From: Legionella genomosp. 1
Lineage (GTDB): Bacteria > Pseudomonadota > Gammaproteobacteria > Legionellales > Legionellaceae
Direction: 5' to 3'
Length of the DNA stretch: 45,019 nt
Assembly: GCA_945878975.1 (NCBI GenBank)
Contig: CAMCUM010000019.1
Coordinates: forward strand, 1-45,019
Below the pieces are notes generated by a model. That model saw nothing but the letters and a program-made list of their open reading frames with translations, did no database searches and was not told where the DNA came from. The first letter of the stretch is position 1. Every line of letters starts with the position of its first letter. Shown here in pieces: positions 17,882 through 27,632 of the stretch. Made by a program: the position numbers and the translations under genes.

Positions 17882-19729
17882 CTACGCATACCCCGTATAC
17901 GGATTTTCTTGCGGCAAATCAATTTCCTGCTCAAAACCTGTCATACGAATACTCCACGGAGTCATTGTTACGGATGTCCCATCCATCATAGATTGACCAA
18001 AGGAGTATATGATGCGCTCTTGGCCATGGCAGGCTTCTGCATCGCGTACAGCTTGTTGTGCCGCAACGATTTCGTTTTTTTTCTGATAAGTGCTGAGTTT
18101 GCTTTGTCCATAGCGTTGCGTCAGCATTTTTAAGGTTTGTTGCGGAGATAAGACCAAAGAACTAGCATTGTTGCCCCCAAATCCCTTGGAGTTAATGATA
18201 ACAGCTTGTAAAGTTTCAGGCTGAATTGGCATATGATCCATTAAGATATTCAGGTGCGAATTTTGCACATCGGCTGCGATGTGGTCAATGGTTTTAATGC
18301 CTGGAATCCAACCGTGTTGCCATACGCCCAGACTTGCACATAATTGATCCCCAGCGGCTACCCCGATGGAGTGTCCAATATACGATTTGATGGCAGTTAC
18401 GGGCCAGGCATGAATATCAAAGGTTTTCGCGACTTCATTCAAAATATGGCTTTCAGTTGTTCTGTTTTGTGGGGTGCCAGTGCCATGCGCTTGTACATAC
18501 GTGTTTTGTAATCCAGATTCACCCAGCATCGCTTTGGCAAGCGCTGCCGCTTTGGCAACCGTAATATAATTTCCTACACCAGGACTGGCAATCGATTTTT
18601 TATTGGCGTCCGCATTGATATACGTGTCTGCGACAGAGCCATAAATAGTCGCTCCGAGTTCTACAGCGAGTTCATCATCCATGAGGATGAAAAATTGAGC
18701 TGATTCTGCAAGCGTAAATCCCGTGTTGGTAGAAAATGGTCGACAGGCACGTCTATGATTTGGGACCTGTGTTTTGTCTAATTCGCATAAACTGGCATCA
18801 GTTGCCAGCGCGCCCATTACTCGAAATCCTTCTATAATATCAAAGTTTACAGGTGCTTCTGCATTCCCAACAAAGGCTACACGAGATTTACCCGTTTGAA
18901 TATCGACACAACCTTGGCGTAAATTATAGAGAAACGAAGCACAAGCCCCGACATTATTCCCTGTGGCACCGACACTATTGATCATATAACCATTGATAAA
19001 ATCAGCGGGCATTTCAGCAAAGGACAAAGGCAGCATCTTGGAATTGATCCGGTTGCCACATAGAGGTTGGCGAAATAAGCCACCCATAGAATGCTCATCA
19101 ACTTGTGCCATTGCAGAGCCGGCATACACAGATATTTGATCCGGTTTTACAAATTTTAGGATGTCTGCCCAGTCCATGCCAAGAGAACTCAGTGCATCAG
19201 ACGCACCATAAACGGTCAGCATCAAACCGCGAGGGTGATGATGAGAGTGGTATAGGCTACCAGGATCAAAGCCAGTAGGAATTTCTCCCGCAGTGGTGAC
19301 TTCACTCGCTTTGGTGTCTGGAATTAATACGGAAAGCGGGGTGGTAAATTTTGCTGCTACCATTGATTCGGGTAAGTCAGACATATCAGCTTCTTGCGCT
19401 AATTTTTCCGACAATTTATAGTGCTTTACGTGCAGCTCAGCAGGTTCTGAACTGGGGTTTAGTGTGGCCTTATGGTGACATAGCACGTGATCGGGATCAA
19501 AGTTTTGAATGCGCCGAATACAAGTGCCTGCTTTGATAGCAGCAACCGTTTGTTCTGAGCTGGGTTCTTCATGTGACAAGCCCATCCGATGGGCCAAATC
19601 TTGCCAAGTATTTGTTAACTCTTTGGCAGATAAAACTTCGCTAACCATGCGTTTGTAACTATGTGAACCAGAACTTCGGCCGGCAGCATTGATGCCGCCA
19701 AATCCAACAATCACCGGTAATTTTAGCAT
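17882..19729 (-). CDS. fabY: Beta-ketoacyl-ACP synthase, FabY type
   Basis: The sequence follows the long ketosynthase FabY of Pseudomonas aeruginosa, which starts fatty acid synthesis by condensing acetyl-CoA with malonyl-ACP. Matches include the start LPVIVGFGGINAAGRSS, TGFDPGSLY, HPRGL, and the thiolase-fold triad: Cys263 in GACASFLYNL, the first His in QAHGTGTPQNR and the second in SYIGHSIGVAAGDQ, then NSKGFGGNNAS near the end. I chose ATG 19727-19729, which has GGA five bases upstream and gives the family's LPVIVGFGG start; the open frame continues 20 codons further to 19789. The product is 615 residues, close to the usual 630. The gene precedes the membrane protein gene by about 75 bases. 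Its presence suggests that FabH may be absent or secondary, which cannot be checked here. Confidence 0.9.
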   Translation of the reverse strand: MLKLPVIVGFGGINAAGRSSGSHSYKRMVSEVLSAKELTNTWQDLAHRMGLSHEEPSSEQTVAAIKAGTCIRRIQNFDPDHVLCHHKATLNPSSEPAELHVKHYKLSEKLAQEADMSDLPESMVAAKFTTPLSVLIPDTKASEVTTAGEIPTGFDPGSLYHSHHHPRGLMLTVYGASDALSSLGMDWADILKFVKPDQISVYAGSAMAQVDEHSMGGLFRQPLCGNRINSKMLPLSFAEMPADFINGYMINSVGATGNNVGACASFLYNLRQGCVDIQTGKSRVAFVGNAEAPVNFDIIEGFRVMGALATDASLCELDKTQVPNHRRACRPFSTNTGFTLAESAQFFILMDDELAVELGATIYGSVADTYINADANKKSIASPGVGNYITVAKAAALAKAMLGESGLQNTYVQAHGTGTPQNRTTESHILNEVAKTFDIHAWPVTAIKSYIGHSIGVAAGDQLCASLGVWQHGWIPGIKTIDHIAADVQNSHLNILMDHMPIQPETLQAVIINSKGFGGNNASSLVLSPQQTLKMLTQRYGQSKLSTYQKKNEIVAAQQAVRDAEACHGQERIIYSFGQSMMDGTSVTMTPWSIRMTGFEQEIDLPQENPYTGYA

Positions 19730-19804
19730 GTTGATCCGTGTGAAACGTATTTGAGGAAGCATGCTAGTCGACAAATAATGATCTGTCAACGGTCGGCATT
19801 GGTA

Positions 19805-20758
19805 TCAGCTCGCAAAGATGCTTTCAAAAATAGGCTCTAACTGTTCCGGAAGCGCTTTATTGTGTTGTGCTTGAATTAAGTGGTTTTTCCAAACCTTGCC
19901 ATTGGGCAAACCATGTGAGAGGTTGAGGATGGGTTTGAGTAAAACGCTGAGGGGCGTATTAGAGACGGTTCGGAGATAAGCAAAATAGTCCCGAGCAATT
20001 TGATACCGTGATGGCAGAGGGGACTTAGGATACAATGCATGGTGTATTTGCGCGATAGCATAGGGATTGTCGCACGCTAGTCGTCCTAACATCACCCCAT
20101 CTAATTTGCTTAAATGTAACCAAATAGCGTCTAGGGTGTTGATATTGCCATTGATTACAAAGGGGAGATGAGGTAATTCACTTTTTATTTGATAAGCATA
20201 CTCATATTGAATAGGCGGAATCGTTCGGTTTTGCTTGGGGCTCAACCCATGTAACCATGCTTTGCGCGCGTGAATGATGAATTTATCACAGCCAGCATCT
20301 GCCAAGCGATGAATAAAATCAGAAAAAAAACCATAATCGTCTTGATGGTCCACTCCAATCCTGGTTTTGGCTGTGATGGGTATTTGGATCTGTTGTTTGA
20401 GTTGGCGAATGATATAAGCGACTTTTTCAGGCTCTTTCATCAAACAAGCGCCAAACTGACCGGCAAGCACTCGATCACTCGGACAGCCTAAATTAAGATT
20501 TATTTCGTTATACCCTAAGTCTTGCGCTTGTTGCGCAGCGATCAGCAAAGTAGCAGGATCTGATCCCCCTAATTGCAGCGCGATAGGATGCTCTATGGGA
20601 GAAAAATACAAGCAGCGTTGCGGGTGATGAGCAATGGCCTGTGGCGTTTGCATTTCAGTGTAGAGCAGCGCATGTGGCGCCAATAAACGCATCAGGACGC
20701 GAAAATGGGTATGCGTCCAATCGATCATCGGGGCAATAGATAAGGGTAAATGAACCAT
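19805..20758 (-). CDS. dusA: tRNA-dihydrouridine(20/20a) synthase
   Basis: Flavin enzyme reducing uridines 20 and 20a in the tRNA D-loop. DusA features are visible: LSIAPMIDWTHTHFR at the start, LYTEM, ALQLGGSDP, the catalytic Cys92 in LGCPSDR, KTRIGVD, the DusA-typical HARKAWLHGLSPKQNR stretch and DGVMLGR. The product from ATG 20756-20758 is 317 residues, the usual length. The open frame extends 43 codons further to 20887, but that extension is translated from a dispersed repeat and has a non-protein composition, so I use the internal ATG even though its ribosome binding site is weak. The gene diverges from hemF. Confidence 0.95.
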   Translation of the reverse strand: MVHLPLSIAPMIDWTHTHFRVLMRLLAPHALLYTEMQTPQAIAHHPQRCLYFSPIEHPIALQLGGSDPATLLIAAQQAQDLGYNEINLNLGCPSDRVLAGQFGACLMKEPEKVAYIIRQLKQQIQIPITAKTRIGVDHQDDYGFFSDFIHRLADAGCDKFIIHARKAWLHGLSPKQNRTIPPIQYEYAYQIKSELPHLPFVINGNINTLDAIWLHLSKLDGVMLGRLACDNPYAIAQIHHALYPKSPLPSRYQIARDYFAYLRTVSNTPLSVLLKPILNLSHGLPNGKVWKNHLIQAQHNKALPEQLEPIFESIFAS

Positions 20759-20821
20759 ATTCAGCTTGTAGGTAAATGTGTTAGTATTATGCGCCAAATG
20801 TAGCGCCGTGTTCAGTTTTTT

Positions 20822-20890
20822 TCTCCTAGAGCCGACATGCCTCGGCTTGTTTGTGGCATCTAGCTTTGGATCCCGCGGACAAGTCACGGA
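20822..20890. repeat. Dispersed palindromic repeat, degenerate copy
   Basis: Contains TCCCGCGGACAAGTCACGG and the partly symmetrical CCGACATGCCTCGGCTTGT, related to the copies at 87-146, 28148-28178 and 44877-44936. It lies between divergent dusA and hemF. Confidence 0.55.
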
Positions 20891-20906
20891 CGATTACTAT
20901 TAAAAC

Positions 20907-20935
20907 TTGAACATCACGCAAGTATATCGTATTTT
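20907..20935 (+). promoter_or_regulatory. Predicted promoter of hemF
   Basis: TTGAAC (20907-20912), a 17-base spacer and TATTTT (20930-20935) lie just before the hemF ribosome binding site AGGATG. Confidence 0.4.
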
Positions 20936-20950
20936 TACTAGGATGACAAA

Positions 20951-21880
20951 ATGATTGACAATCTGTATTATTTGCCACAGAACGCGATTCAAGACGTCAA
21001 AGCTTATTTATTGACGTTACAAAAAGAATTATGTGAGGCATTCCAAGCTTTAGATGGCAAAGGACATTTTTTACAGGACTCATGGGAGCGCCCACAAGGC
21101 GGCGGGGGGGTGACTTGTGTGATGCAGCATGGTGCCGTTTTTGAAAGTGCTGGCGTGAATTTTTCGCATGTGTATGGCGAAAAACTCCCACCGTCTGCCA
21201 CGGCCGCCCGCCCTGAGTTAGCTGATAGCCGCTTTTCTGCATTAGGCGTGTCGATGGTCTTGCATCCTCGTAATCCTATGGTCCCGACCATGCATGCCAA
21301 CGTCCGTTTTTTTGTTGCAGAAATGGCGGATGGACAATCGATTTGGTGGTTTGGTGGCGGGTTTGATCTCACCCCGTACTATGGATTTGTTGAAGATTGT
21401 CAGCATTGGCACCAAAATGCTAAAGCGGCTTGCGATCCCTTTGGTTTAGAATTATATCCGCGCTTCAAAGCTTGGTGTGATAAATACTTTTATATCAAAC
21501 ATCGAGAAGAAGCGCGCGGCGTTGGAGGACTTTTTTTTGATGATTTTAATGAAAAAAGTTTCGAGCATAGTTTTGCTTTTTTACAAAGCATCGGTAATCA
21601 TATTCTTTTAGGGTATGCCCCTACCGTTGAAAAACGCAGTACTTTACCGTATACACAACACCAAAAAGACTTCCAATTGTATCGACGCGGTCGCTACGTA
21701 GAATTCAATTTGGTGTATGATCGTGGTACGTTATTTGGTTTGCAATCCAATGGCCGCACGGAGTCCATCTTGATGTCCTTACCGCCAGTGGTACACTGGC
21801 AATATCACTACACCCCAGAACCTGGTACACAAGAATACCAGTTATATGATGAATTTTTACCTGCGCGAGAATGGATATGA
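20951..21880 (+). CDS. hemF: Oxygen-dependent coproporphyrinogen III oxidase
   Basis: Carries out the two oxidative decarboxylations that convert coproporphyrinogen III to protoporphyrinogen IX in haem synthesis, using O2. The 309-residue length is standard. Visible motifs include GGGVTCV near residue 52, MHANVRFF near residue 114, [13 protein letters not shown] near residue 133, [17 protein letters not shown] near residue 193 and the C-terminal [17 protein letters not shown] and [16 protein letters not shown] precedes the ATG. The 3' end overlaps pyrE, so the two are co-translated. Confidence 0.98.
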   Translation: MIDNLYYLPQNAIQDVKAYLLTLQKELCEAFQALDGKGHFLQDSWERPQGGGGVTCVMQHGAVFESAGVNFSHVYGEKLPPSATAARPELADSRFSALGVSMVLHPRNPMVPTMHANVRFFVAEMADGQSIWWFGGGFDLTPYYGFVEDCQHWHQNAKAACDPFGLELYPRFKAWCDKYFYIKHREEARGVGGLFFDDFNEKSFEHSFAFLQSIGNHILLGYAPTVEKRSTLPYTQHQKDFQLYRRGRYVEFNLVYDRGTLFGLQSNGRTESILMSLPPVVHWQYHYTPEPGTQEYQLYDEFLPAREWI

Positions 21881-22500
21881 GTTTGAAAAGGAAGTTTATT
21901 CGTTTGGCATTGGATAACCAGGTGTTGCAATTTGGTGATTTTATTTTGAAATCTGGCCGCCAAAGCCCGTATTTTTTTAACGCGGGCTTATTTTATGATG
22001 GTGACGCTTTGCGTCAGGTAGGACAATGTTATGCGCAATTATTGTTAGACAATCAAGTGGATTGTCAGCATCTCTTTGGTCCTGCGTACAAAGGCTTTCC
22101 ATTGGCAACAGCGACTGCCATTGCTTTGGCAGAAAAGGGCCAGCACACCAAAGTGACCTTCGACCGCAAAGAAGTGAAGGATCATGGTGAGGGTGGCGAT
22201 TTGATTGGCGCGCCTTTAAGTGGCAATATTGTTGTGATCGATGATGTGGTCACAGCAGGTACTGCCTTTCGGCATGCTGAACAATTGATCACACGACATC
22301 ATGCGCGTGTGTCGACGGTTATCGTTGCACTAGATCGTTGTGAAAAAGGGCAGGGTGATGTATCGGCTTTGGCTGAAATACAAGCGCGTGGTATCGAAGT
22401 ATTGTCGATCATCAATTTGTATGATTTGATTGATTATTTAGAAGAAGAGCAATCTAATCAGCAAGCACAAGTCTTACGAAACTTCGCAGGGATGGTCTGA
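21877..22500 (+). CDS. pyrE: Orotate phosphoribosyltransferase
   Basis: Joins orotate to PRPP to give orotidine monophosphate in pyrimidine synthesis. The PRPP-binding motif [12 protein letters not shown] is at about residues 118-129 and the family-typical [11 protein letters not shown] and [12 protein letters not shown] (catalytic flexible loop) precede it. I place the start at ATG 21877-21879, which overlaps the hemF stop as ATGA and gives 207 residues; ATG 21871 is the alternative and adds two residues. An NAD-dependent epimerase gene follows two bases after the stop. Confidence 0.97.
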   Translation: MSLKRKFIRLALDNQVLQFGDFILKSGRQSPYFFNAGLFYDGDALRQVGQCYAQLLLDNQVDCQHLFGPAYKGFPLATATAIALAEKGQHTKVTFDRKEVKDHGEGGDLIGAPLSGNIVVIDDVVTAGTAFRHAEQLITRHHARVSTVIVALDRCEKGQGDVSALAEIQARGIEVLSIINLYDLIDYLEEEQSNQQAQVLRNFAGMV

Positions 22501-22502
22501 TA

Positions 22503-23420
22503 ATGAAAATTTTGATAGCAGGTGGTTCGGGATTTATTGGGAAAGCTTTGACCCAGGCCTGGCAACATACCCATGAGATAACCATCATAGGCCGTAACAA
22601 AGCAAAATTGATGCGAGAATTTACAAGCCCCATTACGACCGGCACTTGGGAGGAATTGGAGTCTATCAATGCGCAAGATTTCGATGTTGTGATCAATCTA
22701 AGCGGCTATAACATTGGCGCTGCAAGATGGAACCCTAAATTGAAACAAAAGATCATCGATTCACGCGTGCAGACGACGCATGTATTAAGTCAATGGATGA
22801 TGAGTCAACAAGCCAAACCGCATTTTATATCTGCCAATGCTGTAGGTATTTACGGGTTGCAAGCCAATGGAGATCTGACGGTCTGTGATGAAGATACGTC
22901 AATTGATATGACGCATCCTAGCGATTTTATGAGTGAAATAGGTATTCGCTGGCAAGCAGCATTACAACCTGCTGTAGACGTCGGCATCCCAGTGACGGTG
23001 GCCCGATTCGGCGTGGTTTTGCAGAAAAAACAAGGCATGCTAAAAAAACTTGCTCCGAGTTTTTATCTGGGATTAGGCAGCGTTATTGGTGAGGGCACTC
23101 AAATCATATCGTGGATCCATATCGATGACTTGGTCGGTGCACTGACATTCTTAATGCAAAATAGAAATATCTTGGGCCCTGTGAATCTCTGTTCTCCGCA
23201 ACCTGTTTCGCAAGCGCAATTTGCAAAAATATTAGCCACGACGCTCCATAGACCTTTGTTTTTAAAACTACCTGCAGCAGTGATTCATTTGCTATTTGGA
23301 GAAATGGGAGACTGTTTATTGTTAAAAGGGCAGCGAGTGTTACCGAAACGCTTATTAATTGCCGGCTATGAGTTTCGTTACCCTGCATTAGCTAGTGCAT
23401 TGCAGCATGAATTTAGATGA
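22503..23420 (+). CDS. TIGR01777-family NAD-dependent epimerase/dehydratase-like protein (YfcH-like)
   Basis: A 305-residue cytoplasmic protein of the SDR39U1/YfcH family, whose reaction is not established. It opens with the Rossmann motif GGSGFIGKAL, then NLSGYNIGAARW near residue 65, KQKIIDSRV, SANAVGIYG near residue 107, and IGIRWQAA; the C-terminal region around QAQFAKILATTLHRPL matches the DUF1731 tail of the family. The classical Tyr-x3-Lys is replaced, as usual in this family. It follows pyrE by two bases and ends the hemF-pyrE transcription unit. Confidence 0.9.
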   Translation: MKILIAGGSGFIGKALTQAWQHTHEITIIGRNKAKLMREFTSPITTGTWEELESINAQDFDVVINLSGYNIGAARWNPKLKQKIIDSRVQTTHVLSQWMMSQQAKPHFISANAVGIYGLQANGDLTVCDEDTSIDMTHPSDFMSEIGIRWQAALQPAVDVGIPVTVARFGVVLQKKQGMLKKLAPSFYLGLGSVIGEGTQIISWIHIDDLVGALTFLMQNRNILGPVNLCSPQPVSQAQFAKILATTLHRPLFLKLPAAVIHLLFGEMGDCLLLKGQRVLPKRLLIAGYEFRYPALASALQHEFR

Positions 23421-23502
23421 TGTCTCTGTGGAGCCTTAGGGCTCGAAAAGACGACGATTGTCGGCTAACCAAGCCTAAATTGTGACTCATTATTTGAATG
23501 TT

Positions 23503-25761
23503 TTATTCGATCGCCTCTTCAACCATCGTTACCAATCTTTTTCCAAACCTTGTTTTAAACTCAGGACTGAGGTTACCCACAACCGCTAGAAACGGAAGAT
23601 TTTGATCATTGTTGCGATGAAAAATAATATTTAGAACGTGGTTAATGACGTGCAAGGGTGGTGTATGCACTGGAATCGCCTGTTTTTCTAATCCAAATAA
23701 ATAGGGTTGCCGCGCCTCTTGAGGATATTCTAAGAAATCGTGAGCAACGTTCATGCAAATTAGAAACTGCTTTTTTCTGTTTGAAATGGCTATGTTTTCA
23801 CATGCGTGAATGACATGTTGATTGAGCTGTAATTGGGGAAAGGATTTGGCAATAAGTGTTAGTCCTCTCCCTACGAGGAGTTTTGTGATAGGTTTCGTGG
23901 TTTTAGCAAATTGTGCCATAGCGCCAAGCTTGACCAAAGTAGGTGCTTGTTGATACAACGCCGTTTCATTAGCTGAATGCTGAGCCTGCTTACTTAGGGG
24001 TAGCAAACTTGGCTGGTCATTCAAATTAAGTTTGATAGTGTCCATACGCAAAAAGCAACCGATGGTATGTTGATACTGCGGATCATCGCGTGTTGATTTG
24101 ATAGTGCTGATACACAATTTATTCGGTAAGCAAGTGATATCATTATCACAGCATTGTAATAATGACAAACCAATTGCTGCGCTTAATACGTCATGCAAGT
24201 CGACATGATGGTGTGTACAAAATTGCTGTAGTTTTAATATAAATGATTCAGGTATGGGAAGCTGTGTCGATAGGGATTGATTGCAAGGGATGATATGTTG
24301 TTTTGGAAAACAAAATAGACCAGCGTCTTGTAGATAGCTTGACCAAAACGCTTCATCAGCATTCGCGCGCTGCTGTAAAATAATATTTTGTTGTGTGACA
24401 TAATGTTGATAAGACTGGAAGGAATCAATGGTATAAGTATGGGTTTGATGGGTGAAAAATAAATAAGCATTTGAAAGCTCTTGAAAAAAAATCGCCATAG
24501 AGCGGGCATCTGAGACCAGTTGTGACATACATACTTGTATTTCTACTTGTTCATTTTTTAATTCATACAAATCGATACTGATCCAAGGTCGATTGACTCG
24601 CCAGGTTTTTTCATAAAATAAATTATCATATTGTTGAACGAGATAAGCTTCCACTAAGTCATCGGGAAGCGTTAGTAGAGAGATTTCGGTAGATTGCCTA
24701 AAATGGATGGATGGATTGGTGCATAAAGTATGTAATGGGTAAAACCGATGAATGTGGTAAGAAAAAATTTCTTGTTTTTGTAAAACCAATTGCAAAGCAG
24801 CATCTAAAGCTATTTTATTGATTTTACCTTGGAAGCGCTTACGATCCACGATATTAAGCGTTTTATAAATGGGTTTAGAGAATCCTGAGAGCCAGTGCAT
24901 GAACTGAAATTCATGCAAAGGTAATGAGCTGGAATAAATGGGAGCAGTTGTTGTTTTGATTGCAATCGGAGACGCTTGTTCTACCATTTTTTTAGATTGT
25001 TCTATTGTAAGAGCATGAAGTCGTTTAGGAAGATAAAGTTGATAGGTAGGCCAATTGTAAACATATAGGCGCTTACGGATGGCACTCAGCATGAGGGTGC
25101 AACATAGTCCAACAGAGCAGAGACACCAAACTGCCGGTAATTCATTGATGCTGCTGGTTGAAAAATAAGCAATACATGGCACACATAATAGTGTGCCTAA
25201 GACGATTCGCCACGATCCATATAAAAGAGGCAAAGCCAATCCGATTGAGAGATAGAGGGTGCTATATAACCCAAAGGAAGGCGAGTTGCCGGATAATGTC
25301 ATCCAAAGTTGTGAGGATAGATTTTGAGGCGACGTTAGCCAACTTTCTTTAAAAGCGTCAGCAAACGGTACGCAAAATGTGCTGTGGCCTACCGTATGTA
25401 ATGAATTATCTGCAAAAGGATAGGCATGTACCATCAGCAGTACCATGCCGATCCAACATATTCCATAGACGTAAGATGATATTTTGTTTTTAACGATTTC
25501 TGGAATAAAACACATAGCTGCCATATTTATAAAAAACGGTTGAAATGCGATGTGAGCGTATCCTAGGAATGTATGCAGTTTATTCATAGGATTGGCACAT
25601 TGATTGATATACGAGTAGGCAGATACTTGGAGTAATGCCATCAGGCTAAAATAAAGAAAGGTTATCCATAATTCTTTTTTTTCACCGGTCTTGATCAGGT
25701 ATCCTGTCATACCCAGTCCAGATACTGCTAGAACAGCTGATGCCCCGCTACTCCAACACAT
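23503..25761 (-). CDS. Fusion of DUF5765 membrane domain and condensation-like domain
   Basis: A 752-residue protein with an unusual join. Residues 1-240 form a polytopic membrane domain with the hallmarks I know from DUF5765: the MCWSSGASA start, LYFSLMALLQ, NQC near residue 55, and LGYAHIAFQPFFIN. Residues about 280-740 look like a condensation/acyltransferase fold: tandem N- and C-lobes with the core region SQLVSDARSM at 413-422. In active condensation domains this reads HHxxxDG; here both His are replaced (Ser413, Gln414), Asp418 is kept and the Gly is Ala419. The catalytic base is thus missing. No carrier protein or adenylation domain lies nearby. A role as a membrane acyltransferase using other residues, or as a binding or scaffolding domain, is possible. 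A strong promoter precedes it; the gene stands alone. Confidence 0.75.
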   Translation of the reverse strand: MCWSSGASAVLAVSGLGMTGYLIKTGEKKELWITFLYFSLMALLQVSAYSYINQCANPMNKLHTFLGYAHIAFQPFFINMAAMCFIPEIVKNKISSYVYGICWIGMVLLMVHAYPFADNSLHTVGHSTFCVPFADAFKESWLTSPQNLSSQLWMTLSGNSPSFGLYSTLYLSIGLALPLLYGSWRIVLGTLLCVPCIAYFSTSSINELPAVWCLCSVGLCCTLMLSAIRKRLYVYNWPTYQLYLPKRLHALTIEQSKKMVEQASPIAIKTTTAPIYSSSLPLHEFQFMHWLSGFSKPIYKTLNIVDRKRFQGKINKIALDAALQLVLQKQEIFSYHIHRFYPLHTLCTNPSIHFRQSTEISLLTLPDDLVEAYLVQQYDNLFYEKTWRVNRPWISIDLYELKNEQVEIQVCMSQLVSDARSMAIFFQELSNAYLFFTHQTHTYTIDSFQSYQHYVTQQNIILQQRANADEAFWSSYLQDAGLFCFPKQHIIPCNQSLSTQLPIPESFILKLQQFCTHHHVDLHDVLSAAIGLSLLQCCDNDITCLPNKLCISTIKSTRDDPQYQHTIGCFLRMDTIKLNLNDQPSLLPLSKQAQHSANETALYQQAPTLVKLGAMAQFAKTTKPITKLLVGRGLTLIAKSFPQLQLNQHVIHACENIAISNRKKQFLICMNVAHDFLEYPQEARQPYLFGLEKQAIPVHTPPLHVINHVLNIIFHRNNDQNLPFLAVVGNLSPEFKTRFGKRLVTMVEEAIE

Positions 25762-25781
25762 AGGTTTCTCTATTATTATGT

Positions 25782-25810
25782 TTTATATTGAGTGTAGTAT
25801 AGTTTTTGAA
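25782..25810 (-). promoter_or_regulatory. Predicted promoter of the DUF5765 fusion gene
   Basis: Minus-strand TTCAAA (25805-25810), a 17-base spacer and TATAAA (25782-25787) lie about 20 bases before the start codon, followed by a GAGA ribosome binding site. Confidence 0.5.
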
Positions 25811-25892
25811 GAGTGGGGAGTGATAGGACGTATGATGTGTAGAACGCTCGCTGCGAAGGTGCCCACTAGGGTGGATGAGGGCGTAAAAACGG

Positions 25893-27020
25893 CTACAAAT
25901 TTTGCTTTAATTTTACGATCCTCTGATAAGAGGCATCAATTTGAGCGTCAGAAATATGCCCCAACTGTACTTCGCTTTCAATCAGATCGATCAAATCTTT
26001 GGGATCTTGGTCCGCATCATTCGGAGCCAATTGGTTAGCAAAAATGAGCATATCTGCGCCGGCGTTGATCGTTAACGTGATAGCTTGTTTTAAACCATAA
26101 TGATCTCGGATGGCACCCATTTGCATATCATCGGTGATGATGACGCCAGAAAATTTCATTTGCTCACGAAGCAATCCCGTCAAAATTTTACGTGATAACG
26201 TTGCTGGCAAACCAGAGTCATCTAATTGGCGATTGATCACATGCGCTGTCATGACCATACCACAAGGGTTGGCACCTGAAAGCAATTGTTGATAAGGCTC
26301 CAACTCATCCGCTTGCCATACGTCTGTCACGTCGACAAAACCTAAATGACTGTCTCCAGTTGAGCTACCATGGCCTGGAAAATGCTTATAAGCACATTGT
26401 ACACCTTGCGCTAAAAAATTTTGTGAAAAAAGCGCTGCATATCGGATCACATCACTGGGATTATCAGAAAAACTTCTCTCTAATTTGCCAATAACAGGAT
26501 TATTCGGATTGATATTCAGATCAATAACCGGGGCAAAATCCAAATTAAATCCAGATGTTTTGAGTATCGTAGCCATATTGGCAGCTTGCGTATTGGCGTC
26601 AGTTAAAGAAAGTCTCCCTATTTCAGCCGCAGATAAGGTCGGAGGGAATCCATAGGCTTCTTTTAGACGATTGACTTTTCCGCCCTCATAATCTAAGGCA
26701 ATCAAGAGAGGCAAATCAGGGCGTTGGTGCGTCATATGTGCCTCATGATTAAAAGTCTGCAGATCTTGATTTAAGGTTTGTACTTGCTCAGGGTTAATGA
26801 TGTTTTTACCAACAAGTTTTTTATCAAATAAAATCACGCCACCGATATTGTTTTCCGCAATTGAGCGCACAATAGACGCATTTTTACCTACGGTATCGCC
26901 TTTGAAACCGATGAGGATCATCTGTCCAATTTTATCTCGTAAGGATATGGGATCGGCAAAGACTGTTTGGCTGGTTACGAGGTTGAGGACAAGAAAAAAC
27001 ACGGTAATAATAGGGCGCAT
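25893..27020 (-). CDS. nagZ: Beta-N-acetylhexosaminidase of glycoside hydrolase family 3, NagZ type
   Basis: Predicted to release N-acetylglucosamine from muropeptides or chitooligosaccharides. The 375-residue protein has GH3 motifs in order: DYEGGKVNRL near residue 109, FAPVIDLN near residue 160, KHFPGHGSSTGDSH near residue 212, and the nucleophile region ITDDMQMGAI with the Asp pair at about 297-298. Unlike cytoplasmic NagZ of enterics, it begins with a Sec signal peptide ending near VFA at residue 22, so it should be periplasmic or secreted. A periplasmic or secreted form could act with the chitinase encoded 13 kb away, which is inference. The gene is single. Confidence 0.9.
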   Translation of the reverse strand: MRPIITVFFLVLNLVTSQTVFADPISLRDKIGQMILIGFKGDTVGKNASIVRSIAENNIGGVILFDKKLVGKNIINPEQVQTLNQDLQTFNHEAHMTHQRPDLPLLIALDYEGGKVNRLKEAYGFPPTLSAAEIGRLSLTDANTQAANMATILKTSGFNLDFAPVIDLNINPNNPVIGKLERSFSDNPSDVIRYAALFSQNFLAQGVQCAYKHFPGHGSSTGDSHLGFVDVTDVWQADELEPYQQLLSGANPCGMVMTAHVINRQLDDSGLPATLSRKILTGLLREQMKFSGVIITDDMQMGAIRDHYGLKQAITLTINAGADMLIFANQLAPNDADQDPKDLIDLIESEVQLGHISDAQIDASYQRIVKLKQNL

Positions 27021-27174
27021 GCTGACTCATTTGTGCTCTAAAAAAGAGCATTGTATCATGTTTTTTGATCAGAGACTAGGGGGATTATTTATAGCCTGGG
27101 ATTTTAGCTCAAGTTTAAATAATGTTACTTGCGCACTACAAAACTTCATTCATGCTCGCAAAGAGCGCATCAAA

Positions 27175-27624
27175 TTACTGCGAAGATCTATAAAATATCC
27201 AATGCAGAATGATAAAGGATTGATCAGACGCGCTCCAACTTCTATTATGCTCTTCTACAAAACGTGCGTAGATATGTTTTGCATTCAGCATGTATCCCTC
27301 AGTCAAAAACATACGATCGTAACGGTTAATATCTGTGAAAATCGTGACGTCTTGCTCCTCACCGCACGCATACGAGAGTACGATGGCTTTCCGTCTAGTA
27401 TATTTGCCTTCAGAACTCATCGAGAACTCCATGGTTTGGCCACGAAAAATCTCTTTTTGAAAACTGATCGAGTTAGAAATTTGGCCATTGAGCACAGCCT
27501 GTTTTTTTAAGACACAATCTGAGCCCGTATCATTACTAATTTTTATGACGACTCGGTCTGATTCATCTTCGGCCCAAATGCTCGTCGAAAAAAATAACAG
27601 ACAACACAATAATATTGTTTTCAT
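27175..27624 (-). CDS. Small secreted protein, paralogue of the gene upstream
   Basis: From ATG 27622-27624, which has AGGA six bases upstream, the product is 149 residues with a Sec signal peptide ending near IWA. The mature part opens with VVIKISNDTGSDCVL and has a second Cys in YACGEE; the pattern is shared with the preceding gene (IIKIRNN, DCQL, YTCGVD), so the two are tandem duplicates. The spaced Cys pair suggests a disulfide in a small beta-sandwich; I do not recognise the family. The open frame runs nine codons upstream of this start and overlaps the end of the preceding gene. Confidence 0.75.
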   Translation of the reverse strand: MKTILLCCLLFFSTSIWAEDESDRVVIKISNDTGSDCVLKKQAVLNGQISNSISFQKEIFRGQTMEFSMSSEGKYTRRKAIVLSYACGEEQDVTIFTDINRYDRMFLTEGYMLNAKHIYARFVEEHNRSWSASDQSFIILHWIFYRSSQ

Positions 27625-27632
27625 GATAGGTC

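Noticed and set aside
26797-27510. 237-codon open frame on the plus strand
   Set aside because: It lies opposite the nagZ start, a gap and the paralogous secreted gene, all of which have signal peptides and family matches on the minus strand.
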